From Diploptera punctata (lineage: Eukaryota; Arthropoda; Insecta; Blattodea; Blaberidae): a stretch of DNA of 64,000 nt. Positions 9,027 through 21,008 of this stretch are shown in pieces; the stretch's first letter is position 1, and every line of letters starts with the position of its first letter. The notes below the pieces were generated by a model that was not told where the DNA came from, searched no databases, and saw only the letters and a program-made list of their open reading frames with translations. The stretch is from NCBI GenBank assembly GCA_030220185.1, contig JASPKZ010003844.1:2554501-2618500 (forward strand), written 5' to 3'. A program made the translations under genes and the position numbers.

Positions 9027-9352
9027 TTTTTTCCAAGCGCGACAGGCCTAGAAGGCCAGACCAGCCGGCTGCTGGCCTCACATCCACATGTGTTAATCAC
9101 AGAGGTAGACGATCATCTAGCCGGGTGACATGTGGTCAGCGTGTCGCGTCCCCAGCCGTTACAGCTGGTCTTCTCAACCTGGAGTCGCTACTTACTGTAG
9201 TTACCCAAATGCCTCACGATGCTAGGTGGGCACTGGTCCCATACTGGCCGAAATTCCATATGAAAATTCTTCCCCCATGGGGACTCGAACCAGCGCAAGT
9301 CCCGTAGCTGTGCGCCAAGACTTCTTGCCTTAACCACTCGGCTACGGCGCGG
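9027..9352 (-). repeat. SINE-L with 15-bp TSD
   Basis: AACATTGACTTCCAT at 9012-9026 and 9353-9367 flanks the element. The minus-strand head (CGCGCCGTAGCCGAGTGGTTAAGG as box A; GGTTCGAGTCC as box B) resembles class II tRNAs of the Leu/Ser type. This is the most diverged of the five SINE-L copies here. Confidence 0.85.
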
Positions 9353-9409
9353 AACATTGACTTCCATATACTGAGTAAAAATACCTATGTGAAGTTATTT
9401 ACTATTATC

Positions 9410-10112
9410 ATAAGTGATTTTCAATTTATCTAGAGAATTTGGAAATCAAGAATGGCATTTGTTAGGACTATTTAACGAATAAAATTAAGCTGTTTACTCT
9501 CAAATCATTATTTAACTCCACCAGGCTAAATAAATCTAATCTATTTAAATATAATTATTTAAAAATATTTATATATTTAATGTAAACGGCGATGTTTGAA
9601 AACAAATGGGAAACGTTATGTTTCACTTGTTAATCACTGCAACCAGATCATATTATTTATTACCAAATGATCGCAATATTGTAAGAATGCACCCTAGTGG
9701 AAAAAAACATCAAACTGTATATTAATTAATTTCAGATGTCCTATGATGTAAATATGTCAATTATATTTTTCTGGAACGTAAATTCCTGGGGAAAAATACG
9801 TTTGAGAAAGTGCAAACAGTGTTTTTTTTTGTGGTATAATCAATTGCTGGAAATGTTTTTATATTATATTATATCACGCAAGCAATTTTTGATTACATTC
9901 GTGCACTATATATACAATCTGGTAGCCACATGCAGTCACTGCAAAATAATGCTATGACCTATTCAGAATGTTAAAAAAGGAGGAGCTTGATTTTACAGTG
10001 ATAAAATTAAACTGTTAAAATCGAGGTGGAAAACGACTGTGAATGGTTATAAATAAAAAATCATTGAAACGTGATTGGCCATTGCCTTCCATTTAGGGCA
10101 TGAGTTAAATAG
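9410..10112 (-). mobile_element. FamA DNA element, long version
   Basis: Starts ATAAGTGATTTT after TC (9408-9409) and ends GAGTTAAATAG before TC (10113-10114), a 2-bp TSD as in other copies. At about 703 bp it is the long form, but it lacks the subterminal hairpin arm seen in the 440-bp form. No coding capacity. Confidence 0.75.
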
Positions 10113-10114
10113 TC

Positions 10115-10362
10115 AGAATAAAATGTTGTGAATATTGACGGTACTAACATAACTGGAAATGTGTTTATTTACTCATTAAGAAAAACACATTTCTACTACT
10201 TATGCAGTTCTGATCAAGGGATATCTACCATAACAAATGAGGTACGACTTAAAGAAGTTTTACCCAATGATAGAAGAAGAAAATGTTTATTTTTTTACAT
10301 ATTAATCTAACAATCACTAAAATTAGTCTTATGTACTTTTACCCTGTTGGCACAGAATATTA
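10115..10362. other. No gene seen
   Basis: AT-rich sequence without a recognisable repeat or reading frame. Confidence 0.4.
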
Positions 10363-10923
10363 CACAGGGTGTAACAAAACTCAACAGCAAAAATTCAGGA
10401 ATGAATTCCTCATATTAAGAGAAGAAAAAAAAGTAGTACAACATGGGTCAGGAAATTTATAATTGCAGAGTTATTAAACTTTTGTGAATGTTAGTACACC
10501 ACTGGAAACAGACATAATTCTCACTTTTTCAGCACACTGTAAACCACTGAAAACATACTTCTTCCCATCACACTGTAAACCACTGAAAACAGACTTCAGA
10601 CAAACCGATCAGAAACGGCTAAGTAAGCTAAACATGACGGGAAATCATTTGCAGATGCTAACAAGTATTCAAGTGGGGGGGGATAAAAATATTCGCAGCA
10701 TGTTTCCTTATTTACAGTGTGATGGAAAGAAGTATGTTTTCAGTGATTTACAGCATGCTGAGAAGATATTGTGTATGTTTTAGTGGTTTACTAACATTAA
10801 TAAAAGTTCGAATAACTCTGTAATTATAAATTTCCGGACCCATATTTTACTACACTTTTTTCTTCTCTTACTATGAGGAATTAATTCCTGAATTTTTACC
10901 GTTGAGTTTTGTTACATCTTGTA
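10363..10923. mobile_element. Foldback (long-TIR) DNA element flanked by TA
   Basis: Left end CACAGGGTGTAACAAAACTC and right end (rc) TACAAGATGTAACAAAACTC are each preceded by TA, as for Tc1/mariner-type targets. The inverted arms run about 215 bp (to about 10577 and from about 10710). They include smaller internal repeats of CACACTGTAAACCACTGAAAAC. The centre of about 130 bp encodes nothing recognisable. Confidence 0.7.
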
Positions 10924-10925
10924 TA

Positions 10926-11575
10926 TAGATATCTTCATTGGGATGGAACAGAATCACTCTGTAGTGAACTTCCATTAGCTTAACAGCAAATGTAAGAAGA
11001 AAGTATATTTACAACCACTCTTTGGTCATCCACACATTTAATAAACGTAGAAACTTCGCAGTTGGAAGAAGATTATAGATTTAATAATATATATACATTG
11101 TACAGATATTAATTATATGTATATCCAGACTTATGAAAATGAAAACATATTTCGTAGCGTCATACTAAATTACAGTGATGAAGATGCTATCATTTGTGTA
11201 AGTCTTGCTATTCAAGATTATTTCCGGTGAAATATATCAATGTGGACTTAAGCTCAAAAAATCTAATATAGGATTTTAATAAATGAGAATATACTGGAGG
11301 GTAAGAAATGAGGTCATGCAGGATATAATAAAAATTCTATTTTATGTAGTAGTGGAACATGTGATCATTCGAGTGGGGATATACAAGCGAAAAAGTTGTT
11401 TCTAAAACGATTACGTGAAATTGCATTTGAAATTCTCGATTCTTACAATAAGATCACAGACATAAGAATGATGTTTATTGTATTTTAAATTGCAGAATCT
11501 TGAATAGTGTTTTTACAGGTTTTTATGGTCAAATCAAAATATATTTGACTTCTAATTTTAGGAAAATCTTCTCTG
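10926..11575. other. No gene seen
   Basis: AT-rich, no supported feature. CCAAAAATTTAAT at 11576-11588 is the left TSD of the following SINE. Confidence 0.4.
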
Positions 11576-11588
11576 CCAAAAATTTAAT

Positions 11589-11934
11589 TCCGATTGAGGG
11601 TCTTTCCACTTTTCAGCGGTTGCCCTTTTACCAGCCGGCTGCTGGCCCTTCACATCCACATGTGTCAATCACAGAGGTAGATGATCAACAGCCAGTGTAG
11701 GGGTGACATGTGGTTAGCATGTCGAGTCCCCCAGCCGTTATAGCTAGTTCCTCAACCTGGAGCCGCTACTTATTGTAGCTACCCAATTGCCTCACGATGC
11801 TGGGTGGGCACCGGTCCCATACTGGCCGAAATACCATGAGAAAATTTCTTCCCCCATGGAGACTCGAACCAGCGCAAGTCCCGTAGCTCTGCGCCAAAGC
11901 TTCCTACCTTAACCGCTCGGCTACGGCGCGGGAC
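11589..11934 (-). repeat. SINE-L with 13-bp TSD
   Basis: A clean 346-bp insertion flanked by CCAAAAATTTAAT (11576-11588 and 11935-11947). The minus-strand head runs GTCCCGCGCCGTAGCCGAGC onward with box B GGTTCGAGTCTCC. The 3' end is CGGAAT/ATCGG-rich without poly(A). Confidence 0.9.
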
Positions 11935-11998
11935 CCAAAAATTTAATGAAATAGCTAATAAATTATATAATAATATTTTCTACTTTTTCTTTCTTTTC

Positions 11999-12000
<2 letters not shown>

Positions 12001-12072
<72 letters not shown>

Positions 12073-12073
12073 T
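12001..12073. repeat. AAT microsatellite
   Basis: About 24 AAT units. Confidence 0.95.
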
Positions 12074-12172
12074 TTCGAGTAGTTGTTACATAATATTAAA
12101 TTAATTTAATGCTAATATCTTGATTAAATAATAAGTTCAAATGCGCACGCACCGTGCATGGAAGTAAGTACA

Positions 12173-12430
12173 TTACTTGTCTTTACTGTAAGCTGCGATG
12201 GATTTCTGTCTATTCTTACACTTTATAATATAATATCTGTCACAAAATTTCGAACATAATATACACACACACTTTTCATTTAATTCGTGGTAGGTCTTGT
12301 TGCTCCACACCTTGTGATGAAAGCCATGAGTTGCCAATCTTGTCATCACGTGTCGCATTTCATGATTAGCTTCCATCCAGGTCCTATCTTGCAATGCACA
12401 CGTTGCATATAAGTCCTCCGGTATGCAAAG
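12173..12430 (-). pseudogene. Non-LTR retrotransposon C-terminal fragment
   Basis: Encodes W-x-x-x-N-x-E-M-R-H-V-x-T-R-L-A followed by a Cys cluster (C-V-C-I-L-C) and C-D-R-Y. The same order occurs at 54540-55060 (E-M-R-H-V-I-T-R-L-A, then C-K-C-M-L-C, C-D-R-Y). These are two copies of one non-LTR family, here truncated at the 5' side. Confidence 0.65.
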
Positions 12431-12575
12431 AAACTTACATTAATATTGAGGGGCCACATCGATATACTGTCATTTCCTAGCTAGTGACAGAACCAGATAA
12501 GTCATCCAAAACCAAATATTAATTTGTTAAAATATTAAGAAAATGTTTACTCTTATGTTCTCAGGGTAAACATTT

Positions 12576-12965
12576 TGTATCAGACGCAGCGGACCCGGTT
12601 TCAATCCCCGGTCGTAAACGTTTACTGTGTGAGGTTTTTCTTGGGTTCCTTTCCCGCCTATAAGACAAATGTCAGGAAACTTTAAGGCCAAATTAGTCCC
12701 CGTACACAATCTGGCCATTTCAATAATCCATACCATATTCGCCTAGTTTATGAGTGTATGAGTGCGTGAATGTTCATGTTGTTTCGGAGGTGATTATGGC
12801 ATTCACCCGATCACACATCCACGGAGGCACTCCATATCCTTGTCCGGTTAAAAAGTATGTATCTGATCTAGAGTTTAAAATCGTTCTCGATAGGTCATAT
12901 CTTTGTAAGGCTCGTGTGACGTGGGACACATAAAAGTAACTATAAAGGGAAAAGTTAAACTATGG
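12576..12965 (+). repeat. SINE-D, long 3'-body subfamily
   Basis: Decayed Asp-like head (ACGCAGCGGACCCGGTTTCAA) and the shared SINE-D middle (GACAAATGTCAGGAAACTTT), then a different 3' body (TCGGAGGTGATTATGG, GGAGGCACTCCAT, TATAAAGGGAAAAGTTAAAC). The same body follows the heads at 47940 and 55378. Confidence 0.7.
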
Positions 12966-13137
12966 TAGAGAGAGATAAATTATTTCAAACAATGAAAACC
13001 ATGCTTTAGAACTAATGGTCATATTCTGATTTGAGAAAATCCATCAGTTGTTATTGTTTAATAGATTAAAATCTGACTCTTTCTGGTTCAATTCTCTGGT
13101 GTAGTTTTAACTTCTATTTTAATAATAATAATATAAT

Positions 13138-13224
13138 TATTTATTTAAACTGGCAGAGTTGAGCCATATGGCCTTCTCTTCGACTTAACGAGCGTAAAAT
13201 ATTAAATACAGAAAATATTTACAT
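13138..13224 (-). mobile_element. Non-LTR 3' region, outer part (split)
   Basis: TTTATTTAAACTGGCAGAGTTGAGCCATATGGCC resembles the 3' end of the element at 46330-46915 (TTTAGCCTGGTGGAGTTAAGG). It is interrupted by the next insertion and continues after 13818. Confidence 0.6.
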
Positions 13225-13817
13225 TTTTAGCTTTTCGACTGTATGAGCCATTAAGAGTAAAAATCCAATTAGAGAATAAAATAATAGAACAAGTAAACAA
13301 TTTTAATTACCTGGGATACAATGTGTCATATAGAAAAAGTGAAGACATTGAAAACAAAATAAATAAATTTAATTATATGTGTGGCACCATAAAACGAAGT
13401 CTCAAAGGAACTAGAAAGGAGACACTTTTAATTTTTTTATAAAACAATGGCGGTTCCAATACTACTGTATGGATCGGAACACTGGGTCTTAACCAAAAAC
13501 CAGGAGCGAAGAATAGAAACGTCAGAAATGAGGTTTCTGAGAAATGTGACTGGCAATACAATAACAGATCGAAAACGAAATGAAAATATACGAAGTGAAC
13601 TAAATATATTCAAACTATTAGATAGAATTGCACTATACAGAGATGAATGGATGGACCACTTCAATAGAATGGATAAAAATAGAATTCCGAAACAGATTCT
13701 TCATTACAAACCACCAGGACGAAGAAATGTTGGAAGACCAAGTAAAAGATGGATAGAACAATTCTAACATGAGATCAGAACAGATCAGCAGGTCTATTCC
13801 TTGATGTTGATGATGAT
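13225..13817 (+). mobile_element. Non-LTR 3' end with 14-bp TSD
   Basis: GAAAATATTTACAT at 13211-13224 and 13818-13831 flanks 593 bp. It encodes F-N-Y-L-G, then L-Y-G-S-E-H-W-V-L, M-R-F-L-R-N-V-T-G and D-H-F-N-R-M, ending G-R-R-N-V-G-R-P-S-K-R-W-I, and then a TTGATGATGATG tail. One in-frame stop lies near 13440. A 5'-truncated insertion nested in an older element. Confidence 0.85.
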
Positions 13818-13831
13818 GAAAATATTTACAT

Positions 13832-14165
13832 AATATCGTAACATATAAAATTATTAATAAAAATACAAATTAAACTAAAACTATGATGAATCAGGTGAAT
13901 ATTATCAGAGAAACAAAAAAATCAGAAACCATCAATTAATCCGCTGAAAGACCAATTACAAAACAAAGAGATTTAAATTTTCTTTTAAGAAGCTAATGTT
14001 CGGCAGTCCTGATTTATTGTGGTAAGGAATTCCAGAGTATATCACTAGATACGGTATAGGAGTTAGAACAATGGGAGTTTCTGGGTCTTGGGACGTGAAG
14101 TAGGAGATTTTAGTGCGACCATATAGGCCTACTCAAATTGTGATTTAGAGGATAGGAGTTGGATG
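13832..14165 (-). pseudogene. Non-LTR C-terminal fragment, inner part (split)
   Basis: The minus strand reads I-L-W-N-S-L-P-Q and then I-R-T-A-E-H, the W-N-S-L-P signature also seen at 46532-46876. With 13138-13224 it forms one older element disrupted by 13225-13817. Confidence 0.55.
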
Positions 14166-14181
14166 TGAGAGGGTAGATAAT

Positions 14182-14780
14182 ATGGTTTATATGTATGTTG
14201 AAGAATTTAAATATCTTGGATCTATAATAGATAAATCTGGCACTTGTGAAAAATATATTATTAACAGAGTAAATTGTGCAAGGAAGGCGATTAGATCCCT
14301 GAATGGTCTTTTATGGAATAGAAATTTGACCATAAAAACAAAAAAGAGATTATACAGACAATAATAGAAAGTATACTTACATATGAATCAGAAAGCTGGA
14401 CAATAAATGAAAGGATACAGAAAAGAATCTTGGCGACAGAAATGGATGGATGGATTACGGAGAAGTATGAGAATATCCAGGCTACAACATATTCGAAATA
14501 CATATATCAGACAAGAAATGGATTCACAAGAAACTGTTATCGAAAGGATAACAAAGAGAGCTTCATAGCGGTATGGACATGTACAACGGATGTCGGAAGA
14601 CCAGTGGCTTAAACAGGTGTTAGAATGGATGGTACCAGGCAGAAGGAAGAGGGGGAGAAGTAGAAGAGCATGGTAATATATGATGCCATGATGAAGAGAG
14701 GTATGGAAAAAGGGCAATGGGAAGATAGGAATCTCTGGAAAGCAGGAATCAAGGGCGAACTGCTGTAAAGTGGAAAGCCT
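14182..14780 (+). pseudogene. Non-LTR retrotransposon C-terminal fragment
   Basis: Reads E-F-K-Y-L-G-S-I-I-D, then R-K-A-I-R-S-L-N-G-L-L-W and T-Y-E-S-E-S-W-T-I, with later codons broken by stops and frameshifts (near 14363 and 14460). The order matches the post-RT part of RTE-like elements. No TSD was found. Confidence 0.65.
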
Positions 14781-14916
14781 GTATTAAGTATTAAGTAAGT
14801 AAGATATGTATTATTTTGAAGAGCAGAATACTATAATGCATTTTTTCTACGATCATTGAAATCGTTCGCGGAAACATAAAAAAATATGGTCATATTTACG
14901 AATATTGAAAATATAT

Positions 14917-15046
14917 CTGACACAAATTTATGAATAATTTGCAATTTATGCGCTAGTCCATCGTTAATCTCTATCACAAATTAATCTCTGACACAAATTT
15001 ACGAATAATTTGCAATGTATGTGCTAGTCCATCGTTAATCTCTATC
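14917..15046. repeat. Two tandem copies of a ~71-bp unit
   Basis: CTGACACAAATTTA-GAATAATTTGCAAT and TAGTCCATCGTTAATCTCTATC occur twice with a 71-bp offset and few differences. Confidence 0.85.
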
Positions 15047-15650
15047 AATTAGATATCGCAATAATAAAAATGCAACATCACGAGAGTTTATACTAGATTT
15101 TTTTTAGATCACTCGAAAGGAACTGTCTAAATCAATTTAAAGCGTGTGTTATTGAAGATACTTTTTTTTTCATTTACTTTATATGGGTATTCATATTTCT
15201 TAAGAAACTTTCAGCAGATACTTATGATGTTTTACAAGACGGCTTGCGGGAGGTTACATAGCAAGCCTCCAAGAATGTGACATGCTCATTAGAAGAACAG
15301 ATAGGCCCGTCACCGTGATGATCACTGCAGTATCTTACTTGACTGGAGATTGATTGAGCATTTCTCGGTCCGAGTCTTGTGTGATTAATCGAATAAACCG
15401 GATGTACTCCTAAGTGACATTGATAGATTCACATTTTAGAGAATCCTTGACATTATCTACCAACAGTCATAAATTCTTCTCCTGTCCTACACATAGCGAT
15501 ATGGAGTGCCATACACTACTTTTTTTTACATTTACCATATTGATATACACCAGGATACTCTACATAAACAACACACAGTATTTATATCCAGCTTCTTTTC
15601 AAGGTTTCCTTTTATTTCCCCGGTATCAATTTTTCATCTGGAAATATTAG
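15047..15650. other. No gene seen
   Basis: AT-rich; no reading frame or repeat I can name. Confidence 0.4.
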
Positions 15651-15830
15651 ACATCATTGTCATCATCATCATCATCATCATCAAAAAAATATTCCAGGTA
15701 AGGCCATTGGCTCTGTTCCATCATCGGATTCAGCTGATCTCTCCAACGCTTTTTAGGTCTGCCGATATTTCTTGTTCCTTCTGACGTGTATTTCAGAATT
15801 TTTTTTTTGCGGTGTTTTGTCTGGGGAAAT
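15651..15830 (-). pseudogene. Non-LTR 3' end fragment
   Basis: The minus strand encodes G-T-R-N-I-G-R-P-K-K-R-W-R-D-Q-L and then a GAT-repeat tail (ATC array at 15655-15683 on +). Only the last 60 or so codons of a retroelement are left. Confidence 0.65.
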
Positions 15831-15862
15831 TCTGATGACAAGATCTTGTATTCGTGGTTAAA

Positions 15863-16600
15863 ACTAACTCACTGGTACTATCGAACTCGTAGGTTCATGG
15901 CCGCGCGGACATAAGCTCTCCATACATCCCTATCCTGAACTAATGTTTTTCAATAATTTCCCTTATAATCTATTTCCTTCAAATCATAGTTAATATTATT
16001 CTCCCACCTCATTTTTCGTCTACCAACCGGGCGTTTTCCCCCTGTTTTTCCTACAATAAGCTTTCATACCGCTCTTCCATTCCTCATTTGTTCCACGTGC
16101 CCTGCACATTGCAGTCTATGAGACTTAACTGTTCTTATTATATCTGGATTCCTATGAAGATCGTGTAGCTCAGTGTTATGTAGTCTTCTCCATTCGCCTG
16201 TCTGTTCATCTCTCTATGGTCCAAAAAACTTTTAAGAACTTTATTCTCAAATAATCGTAATATTTTCTCCCCTCTTAAAGTAAGAGTCCATGTTTCCCAT
16301 CCATAAAATATAATTGGGAGAATAACAGTTTTATAGGCCTATATATTTTTAGTTTAACTTTTTTGAGAGAAATATTTGGAAGGGCAAGAGTCCTTGTAAT
16401 GTACAATAGCATAATTTCCAGAGTTGAGTCTAACTTCTTTGTGCATATCATTCATATTTATAATTATTTTTTCTAGGTGTTTGAATTCACTCATTTTTGT
16501 CATTAAATGTCCACTTGCATTATATAATATATTTCTGTGCGTGAACATAGGATGTATTTAGTTTTATTGATGTTTTCTTCCCAGTCCGAATTTCTTAAGA
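15863..16600 (-). mobile_element. RTE-like 3' end
   Basis: Starts on + with AACTAACTCACTGGTACTATC, the complement of the RTE 3' tail. It runs through the complement of the GRP-x-x-RW and YG-E-x-W coding region to about 16600. It covers roughly the last 740 bp of the element at 43263-45219, with frameshifts. Confidence 0.8.
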
Positions 16601-17377
16601 AATAGTGTGTTTTTTTCCTATTATTGATAGTATATTATTTAATGAGTTTTTAATAACTAAACTCATTAGCGTCACAAATCATATCTGAACGTGAAAGGGC
16701 CGACACATTCAGGCTTGAATTCATCTTACTTGCCGGAATTTATGACACCGGACCCGAAGTTTAACTTCCTTTCAGAAGGAAGCCATTCATTCATAGGATT
16801 TTGGATTAAGTATTATATATCTCAAGTATTCTTTTTCAATCATTTCTGTAGTTTTGATATTATAAATGTATTTTCATTATTATTTGTTTCAGTTATTTTG
16901 TATCAAAGAAATCTTTTCCGTTTTTTAGGATTTAACCTTTACATGACTTTGCTTTCTAAAGAAGAGATCTGTTAAATATTAATGTAGCTTCAATAGAAAT
17001 GTTGAAATACAGGTTATTTTCCAAGTATTTTTAAATGAACCATCTATAAATCTATCTTGAGTGATTCCAGAAACTTAATTTGTTTAAGTGCATTCAAGTT
17101 AGAGATCAAACATATTCATAAACAGGTAACTAACACAAACGATCCCGTACTATAATTTATTGAAACTGTATTGGTCTAAAATTTGAACTTAAGAACGATA
17201 AAATTAATAAGTGATCGTGATGCTTTGTTTTTTTTTGTACTATAAAATAACATTAAAAACAAAGCTATGAAAAGAATTTGGTGAGATATCGAAAGTAATG
17301 ATTAGGTAGCAATTAAAATCATAATAAATAACAATCTTCAAAAGCATCAAGAATTATACACTGTCATTCTACTGTAA
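16601..17377. other. No gene; possible old repeat near 16690
   Basis: Sequence near 16690-16800 shares GAAAGGGCCGAC and further spaced matches with about 7680-7790. Otherwise AT-rich and unassigned. Confidence 0.35.
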
Positions 17378-17455
17378 GGCCCGAGTGGCGTACGGCATAT
17401 AAAAATTACCTACAAGGTGAGATGTAAAACTGACCTAAAGAAAGAAAGAATTTTA
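17378..17455 (+). repeat. SINE-D long-subfamily 3' fragment
   Basis: AGGCCCGAGTGGCGTACGGC and the following bases match the 3' end at about 48270-48335 (GGTCCGGGTGGCGTGTGG, ACCTATAAGAGAGAGG). Confidence 0.55.
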
Positions 17456-17552
17456 ACCTATGATCCGTAACTTATATATTGAGGTAATTATATATCCGAT
17501 AAGTCTATTCAATTTCTAAAGGCATTTTATATAGTTTTCGTTTTATTTTTAT

Positions 17553-17715
17553 CAATGCCACCAAATTATCTTTACGACAATTTTGGTATCATCTCTTGGT
17601 GTGGTAGAACTGTAACACACTTCTTACGTTGGGGCGCCTGGAAGGCGGATTTACGTTACCCTGATGATATGATAGATGATGATGAATGATAATAAATCAG
17701 GAGAGTCGTTAAATC
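17553..17715 (-). repeat. SINE 3' body B fragment
   Basis: GTTGGGGCGCCTGGAAGGCGG and GTTACCCTGATGATATGA on + match, inverted, the body downstream of two different heads (40571-40885 and 25486-25866). No head is present here. Confidence 0.65.
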
Positions 17716-19104
17716 TAAACTTAGTCTAAACTGTGTACCGGAGCTCGGTGGTAGGCAAGAGATCTCAGGGTTATCAACTCTTTATAAGCAAAAGAACAAC
17801 GTATAAATGTACACTCAATTTTAACGAATCCAAGAAACTGTTTATTTACGGAGAAATACACTTTTGTTAATACAGTTACAAAGTTTTATCTAAGAGTGGA
17901 GTCCATGAAATACTTAGAGGTCCACGTGCTCGAATCGATATTTTCAAAGTCCAAATGCTTAACGGACTATAACTTTAAATGTAACTATTTCTCGGACGAA
18001 TCTAATATTTAACTGAATCGGAGATCGCGGTCTGCAGGTCTACGATGTTCCAACACTGAACACAGAGTCACTGATAGTGATAGTGAGAGTGATTAGTATT
18101 TTGATATAGTTTCTCGCTTATAAAGGCGGTGGCTCCTTCCACTTTTCTCGAATCCACTCATTACAATTGAATATATATTTTTGTTACAATATTATTATTA
18201 CTAGTATGTATAACATTTCTAAGAACTGGGTAAATTGGTTCTTTGATATTTAATAGATAAATTGTTTATCAGTTTCTTTGTAAACTGTCCATGTTAAGAG
18301 ATTATCTTTTCTAGAGGTGAATGAATGTCTTTTGTTGTCTGTACTAGCCAGGTAGAAATTCTTTATCATCATTCCTTTGAATTGCTTAGTAGCGTTAATT
18401 GGTTTCTAAGAATTGGGTCAATAGATTTTTAATATTTTTAATAGATAACTAATGTTATCTTTTCTTAAAGAATGAATATTTCTTATTAGTTGTATAGACT
18501 GCTAATTGGAATTAGTTATATTCTTTTGACAATACCCTTTTTGTGTTCCTATATTATTTGTAACTTGGGTAGTAGGTAGAGTTCTGACAATACCTCTTTA
18601 TTTGTCATTTGTATAGCAGGTAGCGTTTTACAGTATTTTATTCTAGACAAATGTACGTGGAATTTTTACCTGGATATATTTCTACTTTTCCACATACATA
18701 TTTTATAGCGATATTAATAATATATTCTATTTTCATTATTTATAGATTTATTTAATTTTAATAACAATTTAATATATTTCGGAACATTTTAGTTTCGGAT
18801 CCATGCATATTAGAGTTGTATCTTAGTTTATATGTCTCCTATCATATTAATCGCTACAACTGAAACAGTAATACTTATCGTTAATCCAAGATACCATATT
18901 CTTAAGACATACATATGTATATCCTTCCTTTGAAATAGTAGACCCTAATATCTTAATGTTCTTTAACAGTCGATAGCCTTGACAGTTATATGTGGGATAA
19001 TATATCCGAAATTAGTATCGTACATATAAAGTTATTAAATATTAAGATTGCTTTAACGCCCTAAAATAAATTTAGTTTAAATGATTTAAAATACTTCATG
19101 TTGA
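17716..19104. other. No gene; weak internal repeats
   Basis: AT-rich. Two diverged repeats around 18206-18390 and 18408-18540 share TTTCTAAGAA-TGGGT and TAATAGATAA. No coding potential is seen. Confidence 0.4.
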
Positions 19105-19799
19105 CTATTTAACCCACGCCCCAAATGGGAGTCAATGACCAATCACGTTGCAATGATTTTTCATTTACAACTAATCACAGTAGTGTTTCGCCTAGAATTT
19201 ACCAACTAAAGTTTATCATAATAAAGAAAGCACGTCCATTTTTAACATTCTGAATAGGTCATAGCATTATTTTATAGTGACAGACCCACTAAGAAATACG
19301 GCTACCAGATTGTATATATAGTGCATGAATGTCAACACATACCGCATGCGGGAGTTAATATAAAAACATTTGTAGCAATTGATTATACCACAAAAAAACT
19401 ACTGTTTGCACTTTCTTATATGTATTTTTTTTCACCAGAAAAATATAATTGTCATATTTACATCATAGGACATCAGAAATGAATTAATATACAGTTTGAT
19501 GTGTTTCATTTTTTCTCCACTAGAGTGCATTCTTACAATATTGCGTTCCTTTGGCAATAAATAATATCATCTGGTTGCAGCGACGAACAAAAGAAGCAAA
19601 TGCAGCGTAGCAATCGTTTCTCATTTGTTTTCAAACATCGCCGTTTACATTAAATATATAAATATTTAAAAATAACTAGTTAAATAATGATTTGTAAGTA
19701 AACAGCTTAATTTTATTCGTTAAATAGCCCTAACAAATGACACTCTTGATTTCCAAAAAATTGTCTAGATAAATTTGGATATCACGTGGCATTACTTAT
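19105..19799 (+). mobile_element. FamA DNA element, full-length long form
   Basis: A 695-bp element from CTATTTAACCCACGCCCC to GGCATTACTTAT, with GA on both sides (19103-19104, 19800-19801). The ends are imperfectly inverted (TTAACTCATGCC against ATAAGTAATGCC). It contains no ORF, so it would depend on a partner transposase. Confidence 0.8.
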
Positions 19800-19840
19800 G
19801 ATAATTGAGCATCTTTCCCGAGAATGTAATTATTTATATA

Positions 19841-19933
19841 AAATAATAATAATAATAATAATAATAATAGGCTAATAATAATATTAGTATTATTATCATT
19901 ATTATTGTCATTATTATTATATCATCATCATCA

Positions 19934-19996
<63 letters not shown>
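19841..19996. repeat. AAT then ATT microsatellite, inverted pair
   Basis: An AAT array (19845-19870) is followed by ATT/ATC arrays (19880-19996), so the region can fold on itself. Confidence 0.85.
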
Positions 19997-20024
19997 GTGT
20001 GTACGTGCCACCTACTAAAATTTC

Positions 20025-20265
20025 CGTCCTTCCGGGTGGCTTCTAGACGCTAATAGTTAGTCGCTCAATCTCCATCTCTGGGTCCCGAGTTCGCATCTCG
20101 GTCACTCATGTGGGGTTTGGGGTGGACGTATCGGAGCTAGGGTAAGTTTAATTGGGGATTTCCTCGTTTTACCACTTCTCCGACCCATATCATCTATTTA
20201 TTTTTATTTTATTTCGTCTGCTCCTGTGACAGTGCGACTGGTCTGGTCAGCCGGCATCCGAGTAT
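20025..20265 (+). repeat. tRNA-headed SINE, unlabelled family
   Basis: GGGTGGCTTCTAGACG and CGAGTTCGCATCTCGG are spaced like tRNA boxes A and B. A body follows (GTGGGGTTTGGGGTGGACG, GGGGATTTCCTCG). Single copy in this window, so the family assignment is tentative. Confidence 0.45.
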
Positions 20266-20266
20266 A

Positions 20267-20268
20267 TA

Positions 20269-20355
<87 letters not shown>
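20267..20355. repeat. GT-TA-GT compound microsatellite
   Basis: GT (20267-20286), TA (20287-20303), then GT (20304-20355). Confidence 0.95.
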
Positions 20356-20357
<2 letters not shown>

Positions 20358-21008
20358 TTACCTTACCTCCTACCATCCCTCGACCTAATATTATGCTGGA
20401 CATAAACAGAGGGTTTATTAATATAATTTATGGAATAAAAGTACTTGACAAATTGAATTCAGATAGGTATGTGAATCGCGCTTGAACCATACATGTTCTA
20501 AGTGTTTGTTAACTCCTTGATATTATTTTAAAACCTACGCACATGTTATTGAGCAACACTAAGTGGTAAACATGTCCAGTCAGCCAGATCACCACATTTA
20601 ACTGCCTTATTGAACATTAGTATCAAAACACTTCCCAAGATAATGACTACTGTGCACATGTAGTTCTAAATTATCTCATATTTTATATTACATCCTACTT
20701 ACCACATAAGAAGACGATATAAAAACTAAGTTTTCCATTACACATTAATATTAAAGTTTCAGTAAGATCTATGGTTGTAAAGAGTCCAATGTCCTCCTGA
20801 TTCAAACAATTATCTCTGATAAGCCGGGCAGGTTGAAGGCGATAAGCCAGACGAAAAATCTACCTTGGTCGAAAGTTTGACGATCTTTCACCGTAAAAAT
20901 ACAACCGTCAAGAAATGCTGACAGAGTTCCACTGGGATTAAATTTTCCGGAGGTAAAATAGTCCCCCATTCGGTTCTCGGCGCGGGGGTACTTCAGAGAA
21001 TCCATGCC
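20356..21008. other. No gene; GC-richer patch at 20815-21005
   Basis: The last 190 bp are GC-richer than the surroundings and look like part of an unrecognised repeat. The open frame across it resembles no family I know. Confidence 0.35.

Noticed and set aside
8654..9087. Small proteins across the SINEs (similar ORFs at 25174-25742, 35643-35946, 28477 and 55886)
   Set aside because: They recur only because the SINE bodies recur and run in both strands' frames; no coding constraint is visible.
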